A DNA stretch of 64,000 nt from Pomphorhynchus laevis (GCA_012934845.2 WNNJ02003668.1:26740-90739), one strand, 5' to 3'; numbered from the stretch's first letter, positions 1-11,990 are shown. Translations and numbers: made by a program. Notes: generated from the sequence alone by a model not told the origin.

Positions 1-965
1 GATTTAACGTTTGAAGCACGGCATCTCAACACTAGATCTATTCTTAATAAATCCGAACTCGTCCTCAACCTATTCACTAAGCCATCTATCGATCTCTTTG
101 GCTTCTCCGAATCCTAACACTCCGATTCTGACGACATCTCCATCCGTTGTTTGCTCTCTGCCGATTGCTCACTAGTCGAATCCGCTCGCCCCCTCAGCAA
201 ATCCCCTTCTAAATTCTCTAATCATGGCAGCATTGTCGCATTCGCCCGTCACCCCGCGTCTATTCGCAAAATCACTTCCCCTTTCAGTCCTTGCTCTTTT
301 GAACTGCTCACTTGTCGTTCTTCTAACCCGATCACTATATATATCGCCATTGTATACCGTGCGGGTTCATCAGCTCCTACATCCTTATTTTTTTACCGAA
401 CTCGCTGACCTTCTGTCACACTGTTCTTTGTCCTCAACCCCTTCAATCATTCTTGGCGACTTCAACATCTGCCACGACCGCCCCTATTCCACAAAGTCAA
501 TTCAGTTCATCAACATTCTATACAACTACAATTACAAACGAATATCCACTGCCCCCACACATATACTTGGTGGGGCACTCGACATCATCACTGTCCCCGA
601 TCATTTTGCTGCCTACACCTCACTGTCCATCTCTGATCTTGGTCTATCCGATCACTTTCTCGTCATCCTTGATCTCGCTCACAACCACACCCCTCCTCAC
701 ACACCTACAATACTACGTCGCTCTTGGAGAAATCTTGACCTCTTCCTTCTCCGCTTTGCCGTACTCAAATCGTCTCTATCCTATCCAACAATAACATATT
801 CATCTCCTCACGATCTCGCCTTTCTTTTCGACTCTGAACTCACATCCATTCTCGATATTCTCTTGCCCTTAATGCCTCAATGCGTTCATGCTCGGCCTCG
901 CTTCGGGCTCCTAGATCTAGCCGTTCATTTCCGGCAACACCGTTTACGGAAGCATGACATTTAAA
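1..965 (+). mobile_element. LINE family A2 (L2-like) endonuclease fragment
   Basis: Decayed 5' part of an L2-like non-LTR retrotransposon ORF2. In mixed frames it carries the APE-type endonuclease landmarks: NTRSILNKSE near the start, LGDFNI (about 451-470), THILGGALDIITV (about 560-600) and LSDHFLVILDL (about 645-675). The family endonuclease nicks the target DNA for target-primed reverse transcription. The coding signal breaks off at about 962 next to an AT-rich stretch that adjoins the 3' tail of an oppositely oriented LINE. The matching reverse-transcriptase half of an A2 copy lies at 6550-8090, but about 450 bp equivalent to A positions 15945-16390 is missing between them, so I cannot say whether the two pieces were one insertion. 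Confidence 0.8.
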
Positions 966-1129
966 CTCTTCGATTTTGTAATAATAAATTTTCTTTCTTT
1001 AAAAAAAATTATTATTATTTATTTTATTATTATTTATACAGGTCATAGCCATAAGGCTGTCTTGACCGCTCACATAAAAAACAAATAAATACAAGAAAAA
1101 AAATCAAAAAAAATCGTTCAGTATATATA

Positions 1130-1441
1130 TCAGAACCATGGGTACTGCAGCAACCACCATTCGTTCTCATTTCGAATCCAGTTCTTTATATTGGATTCAA
1201 ATTCATTGATTGTATGCACCGCAACGACATCAACTGGAAGACGATTCCAAATATTCACCGCTCGATGAGACAGTCGGAAATGACGAGGGTATTTTCCGTG
1301 CTCATGTACTACTAGTACTTTCGAGTGCCCTCTATGTCCATCCCGTTCATTGAGTTCAACTCTATTTGCTGGAAAATTTTCATCTTTATTAACTAGTCGA
1401 TACATAGCTAGAAGGTCGAAAAGAAGGAACCTTTCACGCAC
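1130..1441 (-). pseudogene. LINE B ORF2 C-terminal block
   Basis: About 100 codons carrying the conserved tail of CR1-group ORF2 proteins: a basic RDGHRGHSKVL stretch followed by HFRLSHRAVNIWNRLP. It lies just downstream of the RT reading frame (ends 1471) but in another frame, so at least one frame shift separates them. Function of this tail in the family is not well established; it may contact RNA. It is followed by the 3' UTR and hairpin. Confidence 0.8.
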
Positions 1442-1470
1442 TCAGCATATTCAAACTTTTTATTCGTGCC

Positions 1471-2910
1471 TCATAGGGAAGATATCGTACCTGAGGGCGA
1501 CACATATTCTAATATCGGTCTTATAAGAGCATTATATAAACGCACAACACAAACGGGAGATAAATCTTTAAAGCAATTTTTGACAATATAGGTCATTCTT
1601 CTTGCTGAGTTACAAATCCTATCAGTGTTAGCACGTGTTTTCAGATTGTTTTGAACAATTATACCAAGATCCAGAATGGACTGCGTGGAAACAACAAACT
1701 CATCGCCGATAAAATATTCTTGACTCACATTGCTATGACCTAATCTCATATGTGCACACTTTTTAATATTCAATGAAATTCCAGTGTTTAAAGACCATCG
1801 ATAAACAATGTTTAGGATATTTTGAAAGTCATTTCGATCCTTGTTGGTTTTAATCAATTTCCATACATTTACATCGTCGGCAAAAGCTAAAACACTACAA
1901 TCCTCAATTAAATCTAGTAGCTGATTTATAAATATGTTAAACAACAAGGGTCCTAAGACTGATCCCTGTGGTACTCCTGAGGTGATAGGACGATAAGACG
2001 ATAGGCATTGACCTACACGAACAGCAAAGGATCTATCTTTAAGAAAATCTTGAATCCAGCTTATAATGGAGCGATTGACTTTATAAGACTCAAGGGTGGA
2101 AATTAGCATTTTGTGGGGCACCCTATCAAAAGCCCGACTAAAGTCAAGAAATATTACGTCGATACAGTACCCGTTAGCAACATGTCCAACCCAATCTTCA
2201 CGAGCATGTAATAAGTTTGTAAGACATGAACGCCGAGGGCGAAATCCATGCTGTGCATTATTGAGAATTCTCAGCGAAGTCAAATGATCATATATGCGTC
2301 TGTTTAGTATGCGCTCAATCACTTTGCATACAACACTAGTTAGACTTATTGCCCTATAGTTATTCGGATCATCTTTTTCACCATTTTTATAAATTGGTAC
2401 TACAATCGCTTTTTTCCAGGCAGCAGGTAACTTCGAAATGCGCAAGCTCAGCTCAAATATGGAGGCTAATGGCTCAGCCAGAACAGGAGCAAGTAACTTA
2501 AGAAGTTGGGGGTGAATATCATCGGGGCCTGCCGCTGATGATCTAGATAACCTAGCCAATTCAACAAAAACCTCATGTGCTGTTATCGTTAAAACTGGAG
2601 AACCAATTTCTACCTGTTGTGATGCTGCATCTCTACATATGCTAGAGAAAGCATCTGGTGTCAGCTCAAAAGCGGATGCAAACAATTCTGCCATGCTGTC
2701 TGGCGATGTCACTCGAGTGTTACCGTCTCTTAAAGATGAAATAGCTGGTAGCAGAGCTCTGGATCCTTTCACATAAGCCCAAAATTTTTTTGGTTCTGTA
2801 TCAATTTGTAAAGCTAATTGATCTTCAAAACTTTGTCTTTTTGTAATCTTAAGGCGATTTACGAAATTTCGGAACATTGTATACCGCTTTTTAAAATTAT
2901 TATAATAATA
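1471..2910 (-). pseudogene. LINE B ORF2 reverse transcriptase
   Basis: About 475 codons open on the minus strand. Visible RT motifs in order: VVPIYKNGEKDDPNNYRAIS (region 0-1), HGFRPRRSCLTNLL, motif A FLDFSRAFDRVPH with the first catalytic Asp, motif B SGVPQGSVLGPLLFNIFIN, and motif C AFADDVNVW with the catalytic Asp pair. The polymerase core looks intact. In the family this enzyme copies the element RNA at a nicked target. The reading frame no longer connects to the endonuclease because of the nested insertion at about 2912-2984, and the extreme C-terminus is in another frame. The first codons of the open frame derive from the AT-rich insertion tail and not from the LINE B protein. Confidence 0.88.
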
Positions 2911-2911
2911 A

Positions 2912-2984
2912 TACAAATTTATTTAATGTGGCAAATGCGTACAAGCTGTACGCTTACAAGTCCACAAACAAAAATGAGAAAGCC
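2912..2984 (-). mobile_element. Nested LINE A 3' tail, about 70 bp
   Basis: This 70-bp stretch is almost identical to the 3' end of the family A copy at 20489-20560, including the hairpin GCGTACagcttGTACGC and the terminal ATTAAATAAATTTGT. It lies inside LINE B ORF2 between endonuclease and RT and in the same orientation. It introduces a stop, so the endonuclease frame ends on foreign codons. An extremely 5'-truncated LINE insertion is the simplest explanation. Confidence 0.85.
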
Positions 2985-4067
2985 GTCATTATGATGACGG
3001 CTTAGTTCAAATAGACGATTCCTATGTTTGAGAGCATATCGCGATTCAGTGTCATACCAAGGAGGGTATTTAGCTTTACTTTTTGGTACTCTACGGAGTT
3101 GTGCAAACTTATCTGCAAGAGCTACTAAACCTGATTTAATAACATGCCACCTTACCTCAATGTCTTCACTAGAACAGTTGAATGATGTTCTTAGTGCCGC
3201 CTCTCGTAATGAGTCTTCATCAATTTGTTGCCAAGATCTTTTCGACACTATCAAATTTTCCAGTTTTGGGATCATACACCTAGAAAAATAATTGAATAAG
3301 ATCATACAATGATCGCTCAATCCAATAGGACTCTGATAGCTCATATTACCCACACTTGTAATTAATTTGGAAAATACCAAATATAGAAAAGATTTCTGGT
3401 TTTGCGCGAATCTGGTGGGCGACTGCACATGTTGTTCTAACATGAGATCATTTGTAAGAAAATTCCACAAATCCACATCTGACTTGGAAGAACTACTATC
3501 CAAAACATAATTCCCGATGTGACCAGCTGAGGGTATATTAAAATCGCCAACTAGTAGATATTCTTCAAGCTCAGAACAGTGACTAATTAGTGTAGAGAAT
3601 TCATGACTCAATACGGATGATTGCGGCGACCTGTAGCACACGGCAATACCTAAGGGACCTCCGAAGTGTGAAACAATGACTGAGAGAAACTCACACGTGC
3701 CCAGTTCATTTTTAAAATTACGAGTGGAAGTAATGTTTAAGGATGTCGTAATATATAGCGCAACACCTCCACCCTTCCGAGACTCTCTATCAGCTCTCAC
3801 CAAATTATATCCCATAATAGCAATTAAACCATCGGGGATATCACGATGCAGCCATGTTTCAGTGAGAGCCAGGATCGCTGGTTTATTTAAGATGACCCAT
3901 GCCTTAAGTTCATCAAATTTTGGTAAAATACTCCTTAAGTTAGTATAGGCGACACTAATACCAGAAGCAGAGGGTAATTGAGTAGTAATGTTGGATGTGA
4001 TATCAATGCGCGCTAGATTTCCTAATTGTAAAATGGAATCCCTCGAAGAACTCTCCAAACTCACCAA
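2985..4067 (-). pseudogene. LINE B ORF2 endonuclease domain
   Basis: About 360 codons with APE-type endonuclease features: TNLRSILPKFDELKAW at the start, ALTETWLHRD (catalytic Glu), GGGVALYI, LVGDFNIPS (Asp/Asn pair) and IGLSDHCMILF (Ser-Asp-His). It overlaps ORF1 by 7 nt. The ORF2 frame opens with TTG exactly where family A has ATG: in A the start lies in CGATGG and here the same place reads CGTTGG, suggesting loss of the start codon. The frame runs on into the nested LINE A tail and stops at 2919. Confidence 0.88.
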
Positions 4068-4426
4068 CGCACGAATGGTCGCCGACGAACTACTCGAAAA
4101 TTTCTTATCATTAGATCAGTCTCTCCATTCGATCTTCTAAATGCTAGATTAGCACGAGCATTATTAAGCAACAATCTTTCCTCAACCGAGAGATCTTTAA
4201 AAATTTTTGTCGTCTTACCTTTCAAGCGATAACCTCTAGCTAAAACTGCTCTTGTATTATCTGCAGAATCAAATACTACTTTAAGTAATCGTGGTTTATG
4301 TTGTGCTTTTTTACCAAGACGAAATAAGCTTTTGACATTGAGACTACGCGCAATATCCTCTTCACCCTGAACGAATATATCCGAAAAGACCTTACGAATA
4401 GAAACTATTAAACTTTTATTTTGCAT
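4061..4426 (-). pseudogene. LINE B ORF1 C-terminal part
   Basis: A 121-codon basic reading frame directly upstream of ORF2. Its C-terminus reads RSNGETDLMIRNFRVVRRRP then FVRW, resembling the end of family A ORF1 (about 14870-14935). In CR1/jockey-group LINEs this part of ORF1 is an RNA-binding region; I infer the same here. It ends 7 nt inside ORF2, an overlap that suggests coupled translation. The N-terminal portion is absent, so this copy is 5'-truncated or degraded upstream. Confidence 0.75.
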
Positions 4427-4440
4427 TATTTTTAATTTGC

Positions 4441-5083
4441 AATATAAAATACGTAGACTCAGTTAACTTATTTAATTTAGATGCTACGGATCCTGCTAGC
4501 AACAAATCAAAAGACGAGCACAAAAGACATTCCTGTGAAAGTAAAAATAGTTCTAACAAAGAACATGCAATGTTTTTCCCGAAAATCACTAATTTTTAGT
4601 AAACGAATCTGAAAAAGGAACACCTCGTAGAATAATTTAACTTGCTAACAAATATCAAGATTATCACATGGGGTGTAACAAGTATCACATGAGGTTTATA
4701 TAAATTGAAATTGACAACTATGCAAAAACAAGTGTGAATTTCAGTGTGGCATTTTTTCATGAGGATATAATTTATAAATCAATTGGCAATTATTTAATAC
4801 TAATTTATTCGCTTTTTGTCGACTTTATCGCCTGGTTTAAAATTGCGATTTGCTATTTCTGGATTTACTCGCTGTCGAAGAGATAAATAAGATGGAAGTG
4901 TGCATCTCTTCGGCGGTATGTTCATCCTCTACATTTGCTCAAAAAATTTCAAGATCAGGGGGTAATGATGGTACTGGTACTTAATCACTGTAGGATACTG
5001 GTCTTCTGGCCGGTGGAAAGTACCGTGAGAAAGTATTTAAGCGTCAATATTCGAAGGTCAAAACTAAAGCAATGTAAAATTTT
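4441..5083. other. AT-rich interval, no gene recognised
   Basis: No supported gene. Minus-strand positions 4470-4443 carry a motif AGTTAACTGAGTCTACGTAT that recurs on the plus strand at about 63953-63980, suggesting the 5' flank or 5' UTR of a repeat. Confidence 0.5.
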
Positions 5084-5251
5084 AGTCAGTTTCATTAACT
5101 TTACGTGATAGGTGAAGATAAGGAACTGATTGATCAGATTTTGGATTATCTAATAATTATATCAGATAGTCAGTTTCATTAACTTTACGTGATAGGTGAA
5201 GATAAGGAACTGATTGATCAGATTTTGGATTATCTAATGAATATATCAGAA
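5084..5251. repeat. 84-bp tandem duplication
   Basis: Two almost identical copies (5084-5167 and 5168-5251), each starting AGTCAGTTTCATTAACTTTA. Differences are confined to the last few bases. This is a recent local duplication at the 5' edge of a decayed LINE B copy. Confidence 0.95.
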
Positions 5252-5299
5252 ACATTAGCTACAACACGTGCAATTTCTTAACAATCGAAATTTCCCGCT

Positions 5300-6550
5300 T
5301 GTTTTGATAAAGATATGAAATTTATGTTGAAAATTCGTGAACACATTTGGCACATGTCACGTTCAGATCCGTATCTAATTCCTCGTTATAGACTAATATT
5401 AAAGTTATGTACAAGACAAAAAAAACTAAGAAAGCGGAATGAGTTCATTTATTGCGATTATAATTTTCAAACAGCCGAAATCGTTTTGGACATATGTGTG
5501 CCACAATATAACTATTCCTTCTCTAATCAATTGTATTTATACGGATAATGGTGCATTAACTATTAATGTTGAAATTGCTGAAGCTTTGGCTTCGGGCTTC
5601 TTTTACCGTGTGATGAATCTGTAAAAGCTGCTATTATTTCGAAATTAGGAGTTATTGATCAATGTTCAACAAGTTCTAAATATATCCTAGTATTCCAATA
5701 TATATTTCAGTATATATTCCAGCATATATATTCCACATAGCTCATCATGCCCGGATGACATTTATCCGTTCCTTCTAAGGATTGTTTTCATGCCTTGCTC
5801 CATTTCTTGCAAAGCTTTTCTAATATAGTATTCCCCACTTATGGGCTTCGAATGAGTGGAAGTATGCAATAATAATCCAAATTCCGAAGAAATCAAGACT
5901 GTCATATTGCTTATACTATAGACAAATAAGCCTCACAAGTTCCATATGTAAAGTTCTCGAGAGATTGATTGCCAGCAAAATTTTGCATCAGCTAGATGAG
6001 CACATGCTTACAACAAATAAACAGCACGATCTTCGCTCCAAGTGGTCGTGTTTTACTAACATGTTGTCATCTCGTGAATTGTGAACTGAAGATGCTAGCT
6101 TAGGTAAATATGCCAACGTTATCTTCTTAGATTTTTCATAGGCATTCAATCGAGTTCTGCACTCATGTTTTTTAATTTTTATCTTACATTGTATTCTTTG
6201 TAGCATCTAGAATTGGGTTTGGAAATTTCTCAGCCGAAGTTTCTACATAGTTAGAGTTGGGAGCATGTTTTCACTACCAGATCTGTAAAATGTGGAGTCC
6301 CTCAGAGTGCCGCATTAGTTCCTCTTCTTTTTATCAAATTTCTAAATGATGTATTACTTATCCAAAACCTATACTAAGCATTTGCCAATGATTTAAAACT
6401 ATGGTTCACTAGAAATAGTAAACTAGATGTTAAGTTGCAGAACGACCTTGACCTAATTAATAAATGAAGTGAACAAACACAGATGAAATTAAATATAAGT
6501 AAATGCGTATGTATGAGGTTAGGTAGCGTTGACACTGCCTACCCTCATTC
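5300..6550 (+). mobile_element. Decayed LINE B-like copy, RT part before a nested insertion
   Basis: Translated pieces in several frames align with the family B RT region: PKSFWTYVCHNITIPS matches KPFWSYANKSRKVIPS of the 10.2-kb copy. These are followed by IFLDFS (about 6118-6135), GVPQSAALVPLLF (about 6295), a weak AFANDLKLWF active-site relic (about 6375) and LNISKCVCMRLG (about 6490-6525). Many stops make it non-functional. The element resumes at about 8095 on the far side of a nested LINE A2 copy. Confidence 0.7.
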
Positions 6551-8090
6551 TTAAATCCACGTGATCATTAATATCCCTTTATCTCACCACCTTGTTTAAC
6601 TCGCCCATCCGAAGTCGTATCTGCCCTTCACACTGGAAATTCGCCATCGTTCGTCACATCCTTAAGAAACAATCGCTCGACCACTCCCTTCCTTCTAGCC
6701 ATCGCACCATTTCACTCCTCCATACTCTTTCTAAGTTCTTTGAACGCCTTATCTTAATATATATCAAAGTTTATCTCTCTTCATCCAATCTGTACCCTCC
6801 TTTCCAATCCGCTTTCTGATCTAATCACTCCACAGAAATCGCCTGCATGAAACTTTACAACGACCTACACATTTCTAGTGACACAACTCTATATAGTGTT
6901 CTCATCTCCCTCGACTTCTCCTCCGTCTTCGACATCGTCGACCACTCCATCCTCCTGTATCGCCTTCTCAAGGATTACTGATTTTCTTCCTCTTTTGTAG
7001 CACGGTTTGCTTCATATCTATCCGACCGTTATTTTCGCGTCTGTTCAAATTCATCATCATCCCCTCCCATCCATATTTTACGCAGGGTCGCACAAGGTTC
7101 AGTCTCAGGTCCCCTACTTTTCTCTCTTCTATTTGGCGATCTCGAACCGTTCATCAAATCTTACTTATTTAACGTCATACAACACGCCGATAGCATCCTC
7201 ATCTATGCTCATGCACCCGCCCATCGCATAAATGATATCACCATTTCTGCATCCAACTGTATTTCTTCTACATACAAACGTCTCTCCCATATAATCTCGT
7301 TCTAAACCTAGACTAGTCCAAAATAATGCGGATCCTCCTCCGTCAAACTAACATATCTCCTCCCCCTGAATCATTTGCCTCATCAATTATCCCAATAGTC
7401 CACAATCTCACTTATGATTCCATTTCGATGATCACCTTTCCCTTAAACCCTTCATCCGCGACAAGGGCCGCTCGTCTAACTTAATTCTCCGTAACATCCA
7501 CCGTATCCGCCCCCTTATCGACTTCCGTTCTTGTATATATCTTCTTTCATCGCTTCGTTTCGTTAAAATCGATTACTGCCTTAGCCTTTTCGCCAATTCT
7601 CCAAAATCCATAATCTTACCCTTACAACGCATCACTAACGTTGCCGTTCGAGTGCTCTTACGTTTTCGTCGCTTCGACCACCTATCCACATATCTTGCCC
7701 AAATCTCCTAGCCCACCATTCACATCCGTATCCAACTCCGCCTTCTCGTTACTTTTCGTCTCATCGCTATCGGCTCCCCATCGTTCATCAACCTCCCTTT
7801 CTTAGACGACACTCGCCCCACCTCTCTATCACTGCGTTCCCGTAATTCCCTCTTACTCTACGTTCCCAATTACTCTAAAAACTACGGTATCCGATCCTTC
7901 TTCGTCGCCGCTCCACTCGCCTGGAATCAGCTCCCACTCGACATCAGCCGCGCTCCCTCCTTTATTACATTTAAATACCTCCTCCGTTTTCACCTTGTCG
8001 ACACATTATTTAGACTTTTGTTTTTTGTTTCTTCGTGGTCATGTAAAAGGCGCCAGCACGCATTTACCACGTGAAAATAAATCTTTTTGT
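6550..8090 (+). mobile_element. LINE family A2 copy, 3' half, nested in LINE B
   Basis: 5'-truncated L2-like element. The RT region includes SILLHTLSKFFERLI-like and LDFSSVFDIVDHSILLYRLL sequences, then the conserved C-terminal text ending in the family 3' end near 8040-8090 (GGCGCCAGCACGCATTT, then AAAATAAA). It is oriented like, and inserted into, the decayed LINE B copy, which continues at 8095. Multiple stops and shifts are present. Confidence 0.8.
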
Positions 8091-8094
8091 AGAT

Positions 8095-8720
8095 CGATCA
8101 TAATTGCCACATTGGAGGACAGTACTTACTATTGTGTCGGAACAAAAAAAATGGATGTAATAATACACAAGACACTAAAAACATGTTTGAATACTGACTT
8201 TGCTCGCAGTAAGGCAGTTTGAGCCTTGTGTTGCATTAAAATTGGTTTTCGATCATGAACCCTGTTTTTTTTTAAACTCCTTTATTGTTTTTGGTTCGTC
8301 CGCATCTTGAGTATTGCATTCAAGTTGCTTTTCCATGTACTAAAGGAGAAATTACCAATCTTTAATCAATGCTTCGTCGCGGGTCTCGAATTTTCTTTTA
8401 TATTTCCTTATCATACGAGGGCCGGTTATTCTTGATAGATTTGTGTTCAACACTATAAAGACTACTGATCTTTGGAAATTTGGGCCGTTGTCAATTCATT
8501 TGAAGGATTTCCCACAAAATGTTATAAAGTTTAGAGCTACAATTTATCGTGGACATCGCCGAACCCTCTATAAATTTCCACCTAGTAAAAATCCTCAAAT
8601 AATTTCCATCGTTCTATCAACATTTAGAATGCACTACCTGAGGAAATTGTTCGTGCCTTCAGGCTATTCACATTTCAAACTTGAAATTTTTTTATTTTGA
8701 ATGGCAAATGCGTGCAAATG
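8095..8720 (+). mobile_element. Decayed LINE B-like copy, part after the nested insertion
   Basis: IIHKTLKTCLNTDFARSKAV matches LGILVQKSLKSRPNKDRI of the 11.4-kb LINE B copy. It is followed by a weak RPHLEYCIQ-like stretch (about 8300) and a C-terminal tail region (about 8443-8700). It completes the LINE B copy begun at 5300. From 8720 to 9043 I see only AT-rich sequence. Confidence 0.6.
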
Positions 8721-9043
8721 GCGAGCTTAACAACCTACTAATAATGAATAAAATTATCAAACTGATAAAAAATAATCCCGCAGACGAGTTTTGAATAGTA
8801 TGAACAAGGAGAAAGTGAATTCATAACAGCTCGAAACATCAATAAGTGTTAAACTACCCATTCGGTTGATTTGTACACTTCATTTTTTTTAATTTTTTTA
8901 TATCATCATTAAACAAACTGAAAAGTAATTTGCTGCGTTGTCTTGTACTCAATAATATTTTTATTTTAATTAAAAATTCAATCATTTATGGGTTCCATTA
9001 AGCATTCAGAAACACCTATTCAAATAAGCATCATAATATTGGG

Positions 9044-9317
9044 GTAATGCTTAGTTAAATCACGCATTTTTCTGGTTATCATATTTTGCATAACGGAATG
9101 TATTGGTAAGATACGTAGTGCTTATTCGGTTTTTAACGGAGGATATTCATATTTTGAGATATTTAATTTTTATTTTTTATAAAAAAAATTAAAATTAAAT
9201 ATCTCGAAATATGATTATCCTGGCGTAAAAGCCAAATAAGCACTACGTATCTTACTAAAAATCTTTCGTTATGCAAATATGAAAACCGGAAAAATACGGT
9301 ATTTAACTAAATATTAC
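9044..9317. mobile_element. MITE-like hairpin, about 274 bp
   Basis: Two inverted arms of about 125-135 bp with a few mismatches, meeting at an A/T-run centre near 9172-9190. Matching blocks include AAGATACGTAGTGCTTATT (left) against its complement at about 9233-9255, and AGTTAAAT near both ends. No coding capacity. A non-autonomous DNA transposon of fold-back type is likely; target duplication not certain. Confidence 0.8.
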
Positions 9318-9449
9318 ACTGTCGATGATATAAAAGTCTGGAATCAAAAAAGTTTGGAATCTAATAAACATACAATTATTGTGGGATAAAGAATTCTTTT
9401 GTTATAACTTCTTATAAGCTACGTATTGAAATTCAGTATTAAATAGTCA

Positions 9450-10031
9450 ATGGGACGTCCTAAAAAGTCTAGCTCAAAGAAGATGGAGTATGATTCTGAT
9501 TCTTCATTCACCCAGCTAGAAGTTGGATGTGATACTGATGATTATGATGTTTGGACAGTACTGAAGGTTAAATCGTCTAGCATGTCCAAGTGTCGGAGTG
9601 GCAAATTCATCTGCGGCTTCTGCTGTGCCTTGACCCACCTTAAAGCATCTCACCCTGTGGTATATCCAGGATTATCGGAGTGTGTTGTATCTGGTAATGA
9701 TGTTGCAACCATGACAATTTCCCCGGATGCCGATCCTAGATCTGATAAACGTGACCATGATAGACTTGTATTACATGTAGCAAAAAGAGATAATGCTCAT
9801 ATTTCAACAAATCCGTGTACTTCATGTGATTGCAACATTTCTAGTTACCCGGTATCCGATTGGTCGAACTTGAATAGGACATCCCATACTCACGCAAGAA
9901 TTTTCTCGCCACATAGTCCCAACCGCTTTGTTAGACAAATGGTAACCCTGAGCTTGGATTGGAATCTAGCACTATTGCAATTGGACCATGTGCTACTAGC
10001 ACGATCTATCCAAGTCCAACAACTTACCTAA
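9450..10031 (+). pseudogene. LINE B ORF1, N-terminal half
   Basis: Starts ATGGGACGTCCTAAA with a basic N-terminus (MGRPKKSSSKK), an acidic stretch and TQLEVGCDTDDYDVWTVLKV at about residues 20-40, then Cys-rich FICGFC that could bind a metal. The TQLEVGCD block is shared with the family A ORF1 at 13516. I recognise no named domain in it. The C-terminal RNA-binding region seen at 4061-4426 is not present here; the frame ends at 10031 where the element is deleted. Confidence 0.65.
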
Positions 10032-10059
10032 ACAAGTCTACGACTTCTGTCTCCCCGTT

Positions 10060-11990
10060 GAGTAGAGTCTCTCCTGCGGCAAGTTATCCGCTGCTTGGTT
10101 TGACGATGAGTTACTGGGACTTTTAAGAAAACGGAATAAACTCTTTAAATTATCTCTGAATAGTCAGGCACTTCGGTTAGAATATCTACAGTATCGTCGT
10201 CGCTTCAACTACATGAAATTGTTGAAGAGGCAAAAGCACGAATCGAAAATCCTGGAATTATATAAAGTTTCTTCCAAGCCGTTCTGGAGCTATGCAAATA
10301 AAAGTAGAAAAGTTATTCCATCAATTTCCCTTTTGACTCATGACGGTAAGATTGCAAGAGATCCTGATGAAGTTGTGAGTATGTTGACAGAGGCCTTTGA
10401 TCTTATTTGTTTCACTCCAATTACAGATTTTCGTTCAGCGCAAATTCCTGAGACATTCGTCTCCCATATGCCATTAATTTCTCCAGCAGAGGTATCACGG
10501 GAATTGCGTAAATTATCTTGTTACACGTCGGCTGGGCCAGACGACATTCATCCTTTTATTCTTCAAAAACTCCATGACCTGCTAGCATTCCCATTATCAG
10601 AGATATTAACATGTCTCTATGTACATCATGCATCCCAGATCAGTGGAAGCGATCTCACAATACTCATATATACAAAAAATGAATAGAGAAGACCCGTCTA
10701 ATTATCGTCCTGTAAGTCTGACAAGCGTTGTATGTGAATGCCTTGAAAGGTTCGTGCATAAATGCATAACTTCTTATATGGATAGATTTAAACTTCTGCA
10801 CCCTTCTCAACATGGATTTTGCACTGGTCGATCATGCCTCAGTAATTTAATTATAGCTCGTGAAAATTGGGCAGATGTAGTAGCGGATGGGTGTAGTGTC
10901 GATGTAATTTTTATCGATTTTAGCCGGGCGTTTGATCGAGTACCACATGATCCTCTGCTAGTAGTTGTGGCTAAATACGGTATCGATCCCCATGTAGTTC
11001 GTTGGATTAGTTCGTTCTTGAAGGGTCGGTCATATCAAGTGAGGCTAGGCAGTAGTGTTTCTTCACAACGTCATGTTTGTGCCGGAGTGCCTCAAGGTAC
11101 GGTTCTCGGCCCTTTACTGTTCAACATTTTCCTTCAGGATCTCTTATTAAGACTGAGATGCAAAATCCTAGCGTTTGCGGATGACCTCAAGTTATGACGG
11201 TGCATTCAATCGTATCATGACTGTTTTCTGCTCCAGGAAGATTTAGACAATATTGTTAGGTGGAGTAATGAGACAGGACTTATGTTAAATATATCAAAGT
11301 GCTGCCACATGCACTTAGGACATAAGAAATTTTCTTTCAGATATAAATTAGGTGCCGAGACAATTACGTAGGTACAATGCACAAGAGATTTGGGAATACT
11401 TGTGCAAAAGTCATTGAAGAGTCGTCCAAACAAGGACAGAATCATCCAAACGACCAGGAAACTTAGCTATGTGGTCCGGATGTGTTTTTGTAATCCATCG
11501 GTTTCCTGTGTTAAAATAATATACAATTCACTTATTCCTCCTATTATTGAATATTGTATCCCTACAGTTTTTCCATGTACACGTGGCGAGATAAATGGGC
11601 TTGAAAATGTCCTCCGTAGGTTAACGAGATCGTGCCATTCCCTCAGGAAATTGTCTTATAAGGACCGCTTGCGCAATATAGGAGTTCCTTTAGCCCGTAC
11701 TAGTATAGTATATCTTGATATTTTGTTTTAGGGATATGTTATTCTAGCGTGACGGATTCCCGGTAGGCTGTATTCAGCAAAGCCAGCGAACTACTAAACG
11801 AGGTCACTCTCTTACTGTGAGGACCCTGCATCATGGCAAACTCGGAAGACTATATCGCCTTTCTCATCGAGCAGTGAGGCTTTGGAACAAACTTCCAGAG
11901 AATATCATCAACATATCAAATAGAGTGCATTTCAAGAAAACGCTAATCACATAGCTTTGCACAGAATCTAATTTCAATATCCTGTATCCG
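10060..11990 (+). pseudogene. LINE B ORF2, RT and C-terminal remnants
   Basis: Open pieces 10213-10686, 10619-11197 and 11390-11731 cover the RT: SAGPDDIHPFILQKL, SLTSVVCECLERF, HGFCTGRSCLSNLI, motif A FIDFSRAFDRVPHDPLL, motif B CAGVPQGTVLGPLLFNIF, motif C AFADDLKL, then RDLGILVQKSLKSRPNKDRI. At least two frame breaks lie at about 10650 and 11200. The C-terminal part (to about 11960) is scattered. Catalytic Asp residues are present but the copy cannot make one protein. Confidence 0.85.

Larger units (their letters stand above)
1003..4440 (-). mobile_element. LINE family B (CR1-like), near-complete copy lacking the 5' end
   Basis: On the minus strand the order is ORF1 C-terminus (4426-4061), ORF2 endonuclease (4067-2985), reverse transcriptase (about 2910-1471), C-terminal conserved block (1441-1130), then a 3' UTR ending in an RNA-like hairpin (about 1035-1070) and a (TAA)n-like tail near 1003-1030. 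The sequence style matches the CR1 group: SLTSVVCKVIERI, FLDFSRAFDRVPH, GVPQGSVLGPLLFNIF and FADDVNVWKL. It is interrupted between endonuclease and RT by about 70 bp of a family A 3' end. The 5' end is not defined; sequence upstream of 4426 is not recognisable. Confidence 0.88.
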
